64,000 bases of DNA from an uncultured Prochlorococcus sp. Lineage in GTDB: Bacteria; Cyanobacteriota; Cyanobacteriia; PCC-6307; Cyanobiaceae. Numbering within the stretch: the stretch's first letter is position 1; every line of letters starts with the position of its first letter. The stretch is from the NCBI RefSeq assembly GCF_902626525.1, contig NZ_CACOFR010000003.1:62001-126000 (forward strand). The letters are read 5' to 3'. Shown here piece after piece: positions 18,996 to 27,190 of the stretch. Both the position numbers and the translations under genes were made by a program. Under the pieces are notes generated by a model. The model was not told the origin of the DNA. It saw only the letters and a list, made by a program, of their open reading frames with translations, and did not search any database.

Positions 18996-20171
18996 CTATA
19001 TCTCTTCAAAAATTGAATTTAATTTATCTAAAAGTATATTAACTTCACGTCGAGAAATAATTAACGGTGGGACAATTCTAACCACGTTCCCACCTGCAGG
19101 AACTACAAGTAAACCTTTTTCAAAAGCTTTTAAGGTAATTTTTTTTGCATCTGCATAATTATCATTAATAACAAGACCTTGTATTAGCCCTAAACCTCTT
19201 TTATCACATATGATATTAGGAAATTTTTTTGATAATTTTTCAAAACCAGTACTTAATTGTTCTCCTCTTAAAAAAACATTATTGAGAAGATTTCTTCTTG
19301 TAATTTCTTCTAAGACAGTTAAGGCTGCCTTGCAGGCAAATGGGTTCCCTCCAAAAGTGCTTGCATGATCACCGGGAGAAAAAATATTAGCTTTTTCTTT
19401 TACCAATAATGCACCAATTGGGTGCCCCCCGCCTAATCCTTTGGCAAGAGTGAATCCATCAGGTTCAATTCCTAAATTTTCATAACCCCACATTCGCCCA
19501 GTTCGACCAACCCCACTTTGGACCTCATCAAAAATCAGAAGAGAATTATATTGATCACATATTTCTCGTAGGCTTTTGAAAAATATTTTACTTCCAGGAA
19601 TTACGCCACCCTCTCCCTGAATTGGTTCAACTAAAACGCCAGAAATTTTTTGATCATTATTGTCACATTCTTCAAATAATTTTTTTACAGAATCAAAATT
19701 GTTATATTTGAAAAACTTGAATCCTTTCACCATTGGTTCAAAACCTTTTTGGTACTTGGGCTGACCTGTAGCACTCAAGGCTGCCAATGTTCTGCCATGA
19801 AAACTAGATTCAGCAGCGAGAATAATTGATTCTTTTTCTTTTTTTAATGTATTACCATATTTTTTAATTAATTTAATTGCTGATTCATTTGCTTCCGCAC
19901 CACTGTTGCAGAAAAAGACGCTTTCAGCACAACTCATTTTTGTTAAAGTTCTGCTTAATTCTTCTTGTTCTTCAATGTTGTACAGATTAGAAATGTGTTG
20001 AATCTTTTTTAGTTGAGTTGATAACTTTTTTCTTAAAACTCTATCGCTATGTCCAAGACTGCAAGTTGCTATCCCAGCGACTGCATCAAGATACCTTTTA
20101 CCTTCTTTGTCCCAAAGCCAACAACCTTTTCCTTTTTTGAACGATATATTGAAACGACCATAAGTATTCAT
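18996..20171 (-). CDS. argD: Acetylornithine aminotransferase
   Basis: ArgD is a PLP-dependent class III transaminase in arginine synthesis. Motifs are FCNSGAEANESAIK, FHGRTLAALSATGQ, LLIFDEVQSGVGRTG and the PLP lysine in FTLAKGLGGGHPIGA. ATG 20171 (MNTYGRFNISF) gives 391 residues, the normal length. The open frame continues upstream to 20252, but that extension is simply the tRNA-Leu gene read through and is rejected. argF, a later step of the pathway, is at 55.4 kb. Confidence 0.95.
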   Translation of the reverse strand: MNTYGRFNISFKKGKGCWLWDKEGKRYLDAVAGIATCSLGHSDRVLRKKLSTQLKKIQHISNLYNIEEQEELSRTLTKMSCAESVFFCNSGAEANESAIKLIKKYGNTLKKEKESIILAAESSFHGRTLAALSATGQPKYQKGFEPMVKGFKFFKYNNFDSVKKLFEECDNNDQKISGVLVEPIQGEGGVIPGSKIFFKSLREICDQYNSLLIFDEVQSGVGRTGRMWGYENLGIEPDGFTLAKGLGGGHPIGALLVKEKANIFSPGDHASTFGGNPFACKAALTVLEEITRRNLLNNVFLRGEQLSTGFEKLSKKFPNIICDKRGLGLIQGLVINDNYADAKKITLKAFEKGLLVVPAGGNVVRIVPPLIISRREVNILLDKLNSIFEEI

Positions 20172-20176
20172 CAAAG

Positions 20177-20258
20177 TGGGAGCGGTCGGACTTGAACCGA
20201 CATACCCGAAGGTGCCGCATTTTGAGTGCGGTGCGTCTACCAATTCCACCACGCTCCC
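20177..20258 (-). tRNA. trnL: tRNA-Leu (CAA)
   Basis: The reverse strand gives an 82-nt class II tRNA. The acceptor stem GGGAGCG pairs with CGCTCCC, and the discriminator is A73. The anticodon stem CCGCA/TGCGG encloses the loop CTCAAAA with anticodon CAA. A long variable arm (CACCTTCGGGTATG region) and T-loop TTCAAGT follow. It ends six bases before the argD start codon. Confidence 0.96.
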
Positions 20259-20543
20259 AAGGCTTTTGAATAATAAAGAACCTTTTTATTATAACAAAAA
20301 TTATTTTCTTGACTATGCGTTTTCCGGTAAAAGGAGAGCGTTTAATATTACGCTTGGTATAAAACAAATGCTTTTAAATAAACGTAGAAACATTTTATTG
20401 GATTTGCTGACAAGAAATTTGATATAGATACTATTTCTTCACGGCTATGGTACAATTATGTGCCATAAAAATCATTATGCCTCTTATTTATATGAGAAAG
20501 CTTCATGTTTAGTAATAATATGTTATATTGGGAAAAAAATTAA
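20259..20543. other. Intergenic region between tRNA-Leu and the small ORF pair, with a 22-bp palindrome
   Basis: This 285-bp gap between divergent units has no gene-length frame that looks real; an 83-residue frame crossing the tRNA is a shadow. The notable element is the interrupted palindrome at 20446-20467 (TATGG.ACA....TGT.CCATA), listed separately. It lies about 77 bases before the first small ORF. Confidence 0.45.
20446..20467. promoter_or_regulatory. 22-bp interrupted palindrome, possible operator or RNA hairpin
   Basis: The arms TATGGTACA and TGTGCCATA are complementary except for one T/G position, which would still pair as U-G in RNA, around a 4-base centre ATTA. It contains TACAAT, a possible -10 element, at 20451-20456. 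It could be an operator for a dimeric regulator or a transcript hairpin. It does not fit the NtcA pattern GTA-N8-TAC because the right half reads TGC. Confidence 0.4.
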
Positions 20544-20651
20544 ATGTCTAAATCTCAAGCAAAAAAATTACCACTAAAACTTGCTCCTTATCTTTTTATA
20601 GTATTAACTATTTTTACAGTATTTGAATCTAATAATGGAATTTGGGTATGA
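20544..20651 (+). CDS. Candidate 35-residue membrane microprotein
   Basis: An ATG-to-TGA frame encodes 35 residues: a basic N-terminus (MSKSQAKKLPLK) followed by one hydrophobic helix (LAPYLFIVLTIFTVF). Its stop codon overlaps the start of a second small membrane ORF as ATGA, the arrangement used for translational coupling of partner subunits. I do not recognise it as any known photosystem, b6f or NDH small subunit. Chance is possible, but two coupled membrane frames in a row make a real gene more likely. Confidence 0.5.
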   Translation: MSKSQAKKLPLKLAPYLFIVLTIFTVFESNNGIWV

Positions 20652-20758
20652 GTGAATTTCAATTTAATGGTCTAAATGGACCTTGGTCAAATCGCTTTTT
20701 AGTGATTTTTCTTCTTTTTTTAGGATGTATTTCTTTAGTAAATATTGCATATATCTGA
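20648..20758 (+). CDS. Candidate 36-residue membrane microprotein, coupled to the preceding ORF
   Basis: It starts at the ATG that overlaps the previous TGA (ATGA). The 36 residues have a polar N-terminal half with FNGLNGPWSNRF, then a single hydrophobic helix (LVIFLLFLGCISLVNIAYI) reaching the C-terminus. Size, membrane topology and coupling suggest a small subunit of a membrane complex. No family is recognised. It ends 17 bases before the convergent murA stop. Confidence 0.5.
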   Translation: MSEFQFNGLNGPWSNRFLVIFLLFLGCISLVNIAYI

Positions 20759-20775
20759 AGGCAGTAAATTAAATT

Positions 20776-22146
20776 TTAAGCCGCTCTAAATTTTGACATT
20801 TCTTCTGATTTAGTCTCTATTTTATAACTTTTCCCACCAAAGGTTTTGTGATTAAATTCTCTCGAAATCTTTATACCCAATTTCTCCAATTTTGATTCAA
20901 AATTTTCATAACCTCTATCCAAATGATCTAAACCATATATTTTGCTAATGCCTTCAGCTATAATTCCAGCGATTATTAATGCGGCAGATGACCTTAAATC
21001 TGAGCCAACTAAATCCATCCCCTTAATTGTTTGAACTCCTTTGATATAAGCTATATTTTTATTTAATTTTATACTGGCGCCCATTTTTTTTAGTAAATTA
21101 ATATGATTCATTCTGTTTTCGAAAATTGTTTCAGTTATTTTTGATTCGCCTTTGGCAATTGTCATAAGAGCAGTAAATGGTGCCTGCAAATCAGTAGGAA
21201 ATCCCGGGAAGGGCGCTGTATAAATATCTACTCCTTTAATCTCTTTACCAATTATTGTAATTGAATTTCCTTTAATATTAATTTTACTGCCACTCTCTTG
21301 AAGCTTATTTATAACAGCCTCTAAATGGTGAGGAATAACAGGAGAAATTGTGATTGAGGAGGAAGTCGCAGCCGCCGCTATTAAAAAAGTTCCAGCCTCT
21401 ATTCTGTCTGGAATTACTTTGTGGGTACATCCACCAAGTTTATTGACACCATCAATAATTATTTTTTCTTTACCAGCGTCGTAAATTCTTGCTCCCATTT
21501 TATTAAGCATTTGACATAAATCTTGAATTTCAGGTTCTCTTGCAGCATTTTCAATAATAGTTCTTCCTTCCGCTAATGATGCTGCCATTATTAGAGTTTC
21601 GGTTGCGCCTACACTTGGAAAGTTTAATTTGATATGTGTACCGTGCAGTTTATTTTTCTTTCTCTTTATTTTTGCCTTAACAATTCCCTCTTCAATAATA
21701 ATTTCCGCTCCTAGTGCTTCAAGTCCATTAATGTGCTCATCTATTGGTCTTGAGCCAATATCGCACCCTCCAGGTAATGGGACTTTAGCTTCTCCAAATT
21801 TGGTTAATATTGCACCTATACAAAAAAAACTAGCCCTTAGTCCATTCACTAATTCATATGGTAGTTCTTTAATGGAAATATTTTTTGAATCTATCTCTAA
21901 CTTATTATTTTTATCTATTAAATTAACTCCTAAATTTTCAAGGATATTCCTCATTTTTTCAATATCAGTAAGACGAGGAACATTCTCAAGAATTATTCTT
22001 TCATTTGTTAATAATGATGCCGTCAGTAATACCAATGCCGAATTCTTTGCACCACTTATCTGAACTATTCCATTTAATTTGCCTTGGCCAAAAATCTTTA
22101 AATTTTGGGATTTAAGATATGACTTTTTTTTGCTTCCGCAAACCAT
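20776..22146 (-). CDS. murA: UDP-N-acetylglucosamine 1-carboxyvinyltransferase
   Basis: MurA transfers enolpyruvate to UDP-GlcNAc, the first committed step of peptidoglycan synthesis. The substrate-binding Lys34-Asn35 are in ISGAKNSALVLL, and the catalytic cysteine (Cys128, the fosfomycin target) is in PLPGGCDIGSRPID. The C-terminal GYENFESKLEKLG is also typical. The length of 456 residues includes a short N-terminal lead (MVCGSKKKSYLKSQNL) before the domain. It stands alone on the minus strand, divergent from the SpoU methyltransferase gene. Confidence 0.95.
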   Translation of the reverse strand: MVCGSKKKSYLKSQNLKIFGQGKLNGIVQISGAKNSALVLLTASLLTNERIILENVPRLTDIEKMRNILENLGVNLIDKNNKLEIDSKNISIKELPYELVNGLRASFFCIGAILTKFGEAKVPLPGGCDIGSRPIDEHINGLEALGAEIIIEEGIVKAKIKRKKNKLHGTHIKLNFPSVGATETLIMAASLAEGRTIIENAAREPEIQDLCQMLNKMGARIYDAGKEKIIIDGVNKLGGCTHKVIPDRIEAGTFLIAAAATSSSITISPVIPHHLEAVINKLQESGSKINIKGNSITIIGKEIKGVDIYTAPFPGFPTDLQAPFTALMTIAKGESKITETIFENRMNHINLLKKMGASIKLNKNIAYIKGVQTIKGMDLVGSDLRSSAALIIAGIIAEGISKIYGLDHLDRGYENFESKLEKLGIKISREFNHKTFGGKSYKIETKSEEMSKFRAA

Positions 22147-22274
22147 TAAGACTTAATTTATTAGATTCATCATGACAAAATAACATTATTAAGTCCACCC
22201 AATGTAACGTGCTGAATATTAATTAAAAATGAAAAATAATTTATTCAATTTAAGAAATTAAATTTTAAAAATTA

Positions 22275-22302
22275 TTGATCAAAACTTTTATAGAATTACA
22301 AT
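22275..22302 (+). promoter_or_regulatory. Candidate sigma-70 promoter for the SpoU methyltransferase gene
   Basis: A TTGATC sequence (22275-22280) and TACAAT (22297-22302) are separated by 16 bases, a good match to a housekeeping promoter. Transcription would begin near 22309, at or just after the ATG at 22307. Confidence 0.45.
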
Positions 22303-22353
22303 AAAAATGACCATAAAATTTTAAAATTCGTCATAGAAAATTCTTTTTTAAAA

Positions 22354-23193
22354 ATAACTAGTAAAAACAATAATCTAGTTAAAAGATTTAGATCATTTAA
22401 AAGCGGATCTTCTCGAAAAAACAGAGATTTTTTCTGTATAGAGGGAACCCATCTTATTGAAGAATTGTTGAAGTCTGGAAATGCTCCCTCCAAAATTTTA
22501 GTTACTGATAAATGGCTCATAAAGAATCAAAACCTTAGTAAAAAGTTTAATAAATCATTAATAACTATTGTTTCAGAAGAAGTTTTAGCTTCTGCAATAT
22601 CAACAATTAATCCAGATGGTATCGCAGCATTAGTCGAGATTTCATCAATACCTAATTATCAATTTAATATTAAAGATGATTTTGTTCTTGTTCTTGATAG
22701 GATTCAAGATCCGGGAAATATGGGTAATCTTTTTAGAACTGCTCTAGCTGCTGGGGTTGATTCAATTTTTTTGGCTGGAGGCGCTTACCCGTTAAGCCAA
22801 AAGGTATTAAGAGCATCATGTGGTGCCGTTTTCCACCTCCCATTTCTAAGAATTGAGGGTACTGAAGAAGAAATAATAAATTCTTTATTAGAGTCTTTGT
22901 CTAAATTGTCAAATGTTGGGTTTGAGATATTTTCTACTAGTAGCCAAAATAATAAAAGCTCTAAAAAATCTCCAAAGCCCTATTGGGAAATTGATTGGAC
23001 TAAACGTACTGCATTAATTTTGGGTAATGAAGGTCAAGGCATTCATGAAAAAATTCAAGAAGCTTTTAATGAAACAATTTCAATTCCGCATAGTGAGCTT
23101 GTAGAATCATTGAATGTGGCTTGTGTTTCAGTTCCATTATTACTAGAACGAAAAAGAGTCGCATACACTTCTAAATACATAGATAAAAAGTGA
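22354..23193 (+). CDS. SpoU/TrmH-family RNA 2'-O-methyltransferase; start codon unclear
   Basis: This SAM-dependent methyltransferase of the SPOUT class acts on ribosomal or transfer RNA. All three SpoU motifs are present: RIQDPGNMGNLFRTALAAG, ALILGNEGQGI and SIPHSELVESLNVACVSVPLLLE. The N-terminal substrate-binding segment (RDFFCIEGTHLIEELLKSG) lies upstream of the first usual start, a TTG at 22465, so the real protein must begin earlier. The frame is open from 22294 but holds no ATG, GTG or TTG before 22465. Position 22354 marks an ATA codon before TSKNNNLVKRF, where homologs would be expected to begin. See findings. Confidence 0.8.
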   Translation: MTSKNNNLVKRFRSFKSGSSRKNRDFFCIEGTHLIEELLKSGNAPSKILVTDKWLIKNQNLSKKFNKSLITIVSEEVLASAISTINPDGIAALVEISSIPNYQFNIKDDFVLVLDRIQDPGNMGNLFRTALAAGVDSIFLAGGAYPLSQKVLRASCGAVFHLPFLRIEGTEEEIINSLLESLSKLSNVGFEIFSTSSQNNKSSKKSPKPYWEIDWTKRTALILGNEGQGIHEKIQEAFNETISIPHSELVESLNVACVSVPLLLERKRVAYTSKYIDKK

Positions 23194-24629
23194 CTGATTC
23201 AAGTTTTGATTTTGATTTAATCGTAATAGGCGCTGGGTATGGTGGCTTTGATGCCGCTAAACATGCTGCTAGTAAGGGACTGAAAGTCGCAATAGTAGAA
23301 TCTTCTGATATGGGAGGCACCTGTGTTAATAAGGGTTGCGTTCCATCTAAAGCTCTTTTGGCTGCAAGTGGAAAAGTCAGAGAAATAGGTGATTATGAAC
23401 ATTTAGCTAAATTTGGTATTCATGCTTCCCCAGTAAGATTTGAGAGATCAAAAATTGCAGATCATGCAAATAATCTAGTTTTAAATGTTAGAGAAAATTT
23501 AACAAAAACTCTCAAAAGGAGTGGAGTTGAAATAATTTTGGGTATTGGAAGACTTGAAGGAAATCAAAAAGTAGGTGTAAGAGATAAAAACGGAATTGAT
23601 AAAATCTTCACATGTAAGAATGTTGTTATTGCAACCGGTTCTTCTCCTTTTGTTCCCCGTGGAATAACTGTAGATAATAGGACTGTATTTACTAGTGACG
23701 ATGCGGTTAAGCTTGAGTGGCTCCCAAGATGGATAGCTATAATTGGAAGCGGATATATAGGATTGGAATTTGCTGATGTTTATACTGCGTTAGGCTGCGA
23801 AGTTACCATGATTGAGGCTTTGGAAAATATTATGCCAACTTTTGATCCAGATATTACAAAAATTGCTAGAAAGAACCTCATTCAATCAAGAGATATAGAT
23901 ACAAAATCAAACGTCTTTGCGACTAAAATAATCCCAGGATGTCCTGTAAAAATAGAGCTGACAGATGCAAAATCCAGAGAAATTGTTGAAACTTTAGAAG
24001 TTGACGCAGTACTAGTTGCAACTGGAAGAAGTCCTAACAGTAATAATTTAAATCTTGATTCTGTTGGGATCGAAACAATAAAAGGTTTCATTCCTATAGA
24101 TGATCAAATGAGGGTTAAAAATGGTGAGAAAATAATACCTAACATTTGGGCAGTTGGAGATGTGACTGGAAAATTAATGCTTGCCCATACAGCGGCAGCG
24201 CAAGGAACTATTGCTGTTGATAATATTTGTGGTGGTAATATCCAGATAAATTATAAAAGTATCCCTGCCGCAACCTTTACTCACCCTGAGATAAGTTCAG
24301 TTGGCCTCTCTGAAGCTGAAGCTAAAGAAATATCAGCAAAAGAACATTTTACTTTGGGAGTTGTTAAAAGTTTCTTTAAGGCTAATTCAAAAGCACTGGC
24401 TGAATTGGAAAGTGATGGGATGCTCAAGTTGATTTTCAATAAAGATAATGGAGAAGTACTGGGTGCCCATATTTTTGGGTTACATGCAGCTGATTTGATT
24501 CAAGAAATTTCGAACGCTATTTCAAGGAACCAAAATGTAATTGAATTATCAACTGAAGTACATACTCATCCCACTCTTAGTGAAGTAGTTGAGGTCGCAT
24601 ATAAACAAGCAGCTTCTCAAATAAAATAG
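23190..24629 (+). CDS. lpdA: Dihydrolipoamide dehydrogenase (E3)
   Basis: This FAD enzyme reoxidises lipoamide in the pyruvate dehydrogenase complex (pdhA is at 33 kb) and in the glycine cleavage system. The N-terminal FAD loop is GAGYGGFDAAKHA. The redox pair is GGTCVNKGCVPSK (Cys45, Cys50). The NAD loop is IGSGYIGLEFADV, and the C-terminal dimer-interface HTHPTLSE completes the active site. It has 479 residues. The GTG start overlaps the preceding stop (GTGA), so it is coupled to the SpoU methyltransferase gene. Confidence 0.95.
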   Translation: MTDSSFDFDLIVIGAGYGGFDAAKHAASKGLKVAIVESSDMGGTCVNKGCVPSKALLAASGKVREIGDYEHLAKFGIHASPVRFERSKIADHANNLVLNVRENLTKTLKRSGVEIILGIGRLEGNQKVGVRDKNGIDKIFTCKNVVIATGSSPFVPRGITVDNRTVFTSDDAVKLEWLPRWIAIIGSGYIGLEFADVYTALGCEVTMIEALENIMPTFDPDITKIARKNLIQSRDIDTKSNVFATKIIPGCPVKIELTDAKSREIVETLEVDAVLVATGRSPNSNNLNLDSVGIETIKGFIPIDDQMRVKNGEKIIPNIWAVGDVTGKLMLAHTAAAQGTIAVDNICGGNIQINYKSIPAATFTHPEISSVGLSEAEAKEISAKEHFTLGVVKSFFKANSKALAELESDGMLKLIFNKDNGEVLGAHIFGLHAADLIQEISNAISRNQNVIELSTEVHTHPTLSEVVEVAYKQAASQIK

Positions 24630-24641
24630 TATTTAAAATTA

Positions 24642-25523
24642 ATGGAAATAAGACGCAGGCCACCAAATCCAACAGTAAGGGTAGAAAATTTAGAATATGC
24701 TGTACCTCATAAAGAAGCACAAGCAAAAAATATTTTAGAAGAAATTGTATGGCATAAGGATATTGAAATTAAGAATTTTAAAAAAATAGTTTCTTTAGAA
24801 GATCTTATAAAAAAAACAGATAAAATTCCTGCTCCTAAAGATTTTTATAAAAGTATCTTGGAGTCAAAAATAAAACCAGGAGTCATTGCCGAGATTAAAA
24901 AAGCAAGTCCGAGTAAAGGAACTATTAGAAAAAATTTTAACCCTAAAGATATAGCAATTTATTATGAAGGATTAGGTGTATCCTGTATCTCAGTACTAAC
25001 CGATAAAAGGTTTTTTCAAGGTAGTTATGAAATACTTGAAACTGTAAGGAAATCTACTAATCTCCCTTTACTCTGCAAAGATTTTATTATTTCTGCTTAT
25101 CAGATATATAAAGCAAGAGTATTTGGTGCTGATGCAATATTATTAATTGCGGCAATTTTAAGCGATGATGATTTAATTTATTTAAAAAAAATTGCTGATA
25201 ATTTAAGAATGAGTGTACTTGTAGAAGTACATAATGAAAATGAACTAGAAAGAATATTTAAATTAAAATCTTTCAATTTGATTGGAATAAATAATAGAGA
25301 CTTGAAAACTTTTAAAACTGATTTGAAAACATCAATAGAATTGATGAATAGATATTCAGATATATTTTTAAATAACAATATTATTCCCATTAGTGAATCT
25401 GGAATTAATTGTGCTGCAGATTTAGAATCGCTTAGATCTATTGGTATAAAGGGAGTACTAATTGGTGAAACTTTTATGAGAGAAATTGATATTGAAAAAT
25501 CCTTCAAGAAATTATTTAACTAA
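24642..25523 (+). CDS. trpC: Indole-3-glycerol phosphate synthase
   Basis: TrpC closes the indole ring in tryptophan synthesis. The barrel motifs [14 protein letters not shown] (catalytic Lys), [57 protein letters not shown] and ISESGI are all visible in order. The length is 293 residues, including an N-terminal lead ([23 protein letters not shown]) typical of cyanobacterial homologs. It begins 12 bases after lpdA on the same strand and is probably the last gene of that transcript. Confidence 0.95.
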   Translation: MEIRRRPPNPTVRVENLEYAVPHKEAQAKNILEEIVWHKDIEIKNFKKIVSLEDLIKKTDKIPAPKDFYKSILESKIKPGVIAEIKKASPSKGTIRKNFNPKDIAIYYEGLGVSCISVLTDKRFFQGSYEILETVRKSTNLPLLCKDFIISAYQIYKARVFGADAILLIAAILSDDDLIYLKKIADNLRMSVLVEVHNENELERIFKLKSFNLIGINNRDLKTFKTDLKTSIELMNRYSDIFLNNNIIPISESGINCAADLESLRSIGIKGVLIGETFMREIDIEKSFKKLFN

Positions 25524-25530
25524 ATTTAAT

Positions 25531-25558
25531 TTGACATTCAATCGTGATATTTTATCTT
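25531..25558 (+). promoter_or_regulatory. Candidate sigma-70 promoter for the nickel transporter gene
   Basis: A perfect TTGACA (25531-25536) is followed after 16 bases by TATCTT (25553-25558). Full -35 boxes are rare in such an AT-rich cyanobacterium, so this may allow expression apart from trpC. Confidence 0.4.
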
Positions 25559-25609
25559 GACACAAATTAATACTATAAAATTAAATAAAACAAGTTGTAC
25601 TTAATATAG

Positions 25610-26281
25610 ATGCAAGCTGTAATACTTACTGGCATCATTGCTGGATTTGTTCATGTAATAAGTGGAGCAGATCACCTAATTGCAATGGCACCAGCCGCAA
25701 TTAATAGTCCCAAAAAAGCCCTTAAAAATAGCTACTCATGGGGATTGGGACACTCTTCTGGCGTGCTTTTATTGGCTTTCCTCGCGATTTTTATAAAGGA
25801 TATTACACCATTAAACAAATTCTCTAGTATTGCCGAATTTTTTGTTGGAATTTCTTTACTAATTGTTGGAGTAATTGCTATAAAAAATTCTTTTAGATTA
25901 AATATGCACTCTCACTCTCATAAACATGAAAATGGGTTTGCTCATCGACACTATCACTTTCATACTAAGGAACAAAAACATAATAAAAAGCACTCCCATG
26001 CGTTAACAGGTTTGGGATTACTCCATGGTATCGCTGGAGGTTCTCATTTTCTTGCAGTTCTTCCTGCATTAGCTCTCCCATTAACTAGTGCTTGCTTTTA
26101 TTTGATTTCATATTTAATCGGTTCACTAATAAGCATGAATCTTTTTACTTGTTTTATATCTTTTACTACCTTTAACTCAGGGCAAAAATTTATTAAAAGA
26201 CTAATTTCTTTTGCTGGAGGGCTATCTTTTTGCATGGGATTATTTTGGATTCAAAAAAGTTCTTCTATTTTTTTGACTTAA
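25610..26281 (+). CDS. Nickel/cobalt transporter, NicO/UreH-like, with His-rich loop
   Basis: This 223-residue membrane protein has about six helices. Metal-transport motifs are HVISGADHL near the start, SWGLGHSSGV, and GLLHGIAGGSHFL in the second half. A cytoplasmic or periplasmic loop at about residues 100-130 has 11 histidines (HSHSHKHENG, HRHYHFH, KHSH), as expected for metal capture. It is convergent with sodX-sodN, the nickel superoxide dismutase pair, so supplying Ni for that enzyme is the natural inference. Its stop overlaps that of sodX by four bases. Confidence 0.85.
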   Translation: MQAVILTGIIAGFVHVISGADHLIAMAPAAINSPKKALKNSYSWGLGHSSGVLLLAFLAIFIKDITPLNKFSSIAEFFVGISLLIVGVIAIKNSFRLNMHSHSHKHENGFAHRHYHFHTKEQKHNKKHSHALTGLGLLHGIAGGSHFLAVLPALALPLTSACFYLISYLIGSLISMNLFTCFISFTTFNSGQKFIKRLISFAGGLSFCMGLFWIQKSSSIFLT

Positions 26282-26634
26282 AAATTTTTTAATTTAGGGC
26301 TAGTTATTCTAGAAGTAACAATTCCAATTATTTTTTCATTACTTACTAACCCAAATTTATTACTATCTTCGCTAAATTCAATATTGTCACCAATAACCTC
26401 AATATTATTTTGATTAACTAACTTTATTCTTTTAATTAAAAATTTTTTTTTAATTGGATGTTTAAAAATAACTATTTGACCTCGTTTTGGGGAGGAATTC
26501 GTTGCTTCAAATTTTTTAAAAAATACAATATCTCCTTCTTTGAGGTAAGGAAACATAGAATTCCCACTAACAATAGCGGTTTTTCTTAAACCTAAGAAGA
26601 ATAAAATTAAGTCAGAGAAACTTTTGAGGATAAT
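26278..26634 (-). CDS. sodX: Nickel-type superoxide dismutase maturation protease SodX; non-standard start
   Basis: This small S26-family signal-peptidase-like enzyme is thought to remove the NiSOD leader. The catalytic serine is in AIVSGNSMFPYLKEGD, and the general-base lysine is near KKFLIKRIKLV. The first ATG (26556) is the Met of NSM, just after the catalytic Ser, so it cannot be the true start. The frame is open upstream to 26643 but contains no ATG, GTG or TTG. An ATT at 26634, six bases after the sodN stop, is the best candidate (about 118 residues, with a hydrophobic anchor DLILFFLGL). It is directly downstream of sodN. Confidence 0.8.
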   Translation of the reverse strand: MILKSFSDLILFFLGLRKTAIVSGNSMFPYLKEGDIVFFKKFEATNSSPKRGQIVIFKHPIKKKFLIKRIKLVNQNNIEVIGDNIEFSEDSNKFGLVSNEKIIGIVTSRITSPKLKNF

Positions 26635-26639
26635 TAAGA

Positions 26640-27113
26640 TTAACTAGCTTTTACAAAAGCATCAGTTCTTCCTTTTGAGGCCCAGAAAATGTTATGAATC
26701 TTTTCTACATAACTCATTAGTTCTTCAGCTTGGGCCAAATCAATGTTTACTTTGCAGGCACTACATAATTTAGCAGCCTTCCATATGGTTTCATGTAAAT
26801 CTTGATAAGTTTCTAAGTGGACTGGTTTAAAGTAATCTGTCCATAATATTAGAATCTCCTTTTTAGCCTCTTTTGCTTGTTCTTCTTTAACCGCAACATA
26901 CCTAGAAAATGTATTACTGTAAGCAGCCCATTCTTCTGAGTCAGTACTAGAAGGAGGATCTAGTGCAATAAGTTTTTTAGTCATGGATAAAACTGCTTCA
27001 GCTGCAACTCTCGTAGATGCTGGATCGTAAACACCGCAAGGACCGTCGCAGTGAGCATGAACTACAATTGGGGATTTTTTATTTAGAAAAGAATTGATGA
27101 ATTTACTTAACAT
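26640..27113 (-). CDS. sodN: Nickel-containing superoxide dismutase
   Basis: NiSOD removes superoxide using a Ni ion held by the first residues of the mature enzyme. The nickel hook HCDGPCGVYD is at 21-30 (His21, Cys22, Cys26, Tyr29). The 20 residues before it (ending IVVHA) are a leader that must be cleaved to free the His amino group. The 157-residue precursor gives a mature form of about 137. The helical-bundle region holds LILWTDYFKPVHLETYQDLHE. Using Ni instead of Fe fits an organism of iron-poor ocean water. Confidence 0.97.
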   Translation of the reverse strand: MLSKFINSFLNKKSPIVVHAHCDGPCGVYDPASTRVAAEAVLSMTKKLIALDPPSSTDSEEWAAYSNTFSRYVAVKEEQAKEAKKEILILWTDYFKPVHLETYQDLHETIWKAAKLCSACKVNIDLAQAEELMSYVEKIHNIFWASKGRTDAFVKAS

Positions 27114-27190
27114 TTCATTTATATAATTTGATTATATTCTACTTGGATATTAACTAAATTGAAAAGTCTTAGATATTTTTCTTACTTAAT

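Noticed and set aside
20172-20252. N-terminal extension of argD
   Set aside because: The extension is the tRNA-Leu gene read as protein; ATG 20171 gives the normal ArgD length.
20098-20427. 83- and 89-residue frames around tRNA-Leu
   Set aside because: Both run through the tRNA and the argD 5' end and have no protein-like features.
20448-20463. NtcA-like site in the palindrome
   Set aside because: The spacing fits GTA-N8 but the right half is TGC, not TAC, so it is not a good NtcA box.
21629-22063. 144-residue plus-strand frame
   Set aside because: It is the antisense shadow of murA, whose catalytic motifs are clear.
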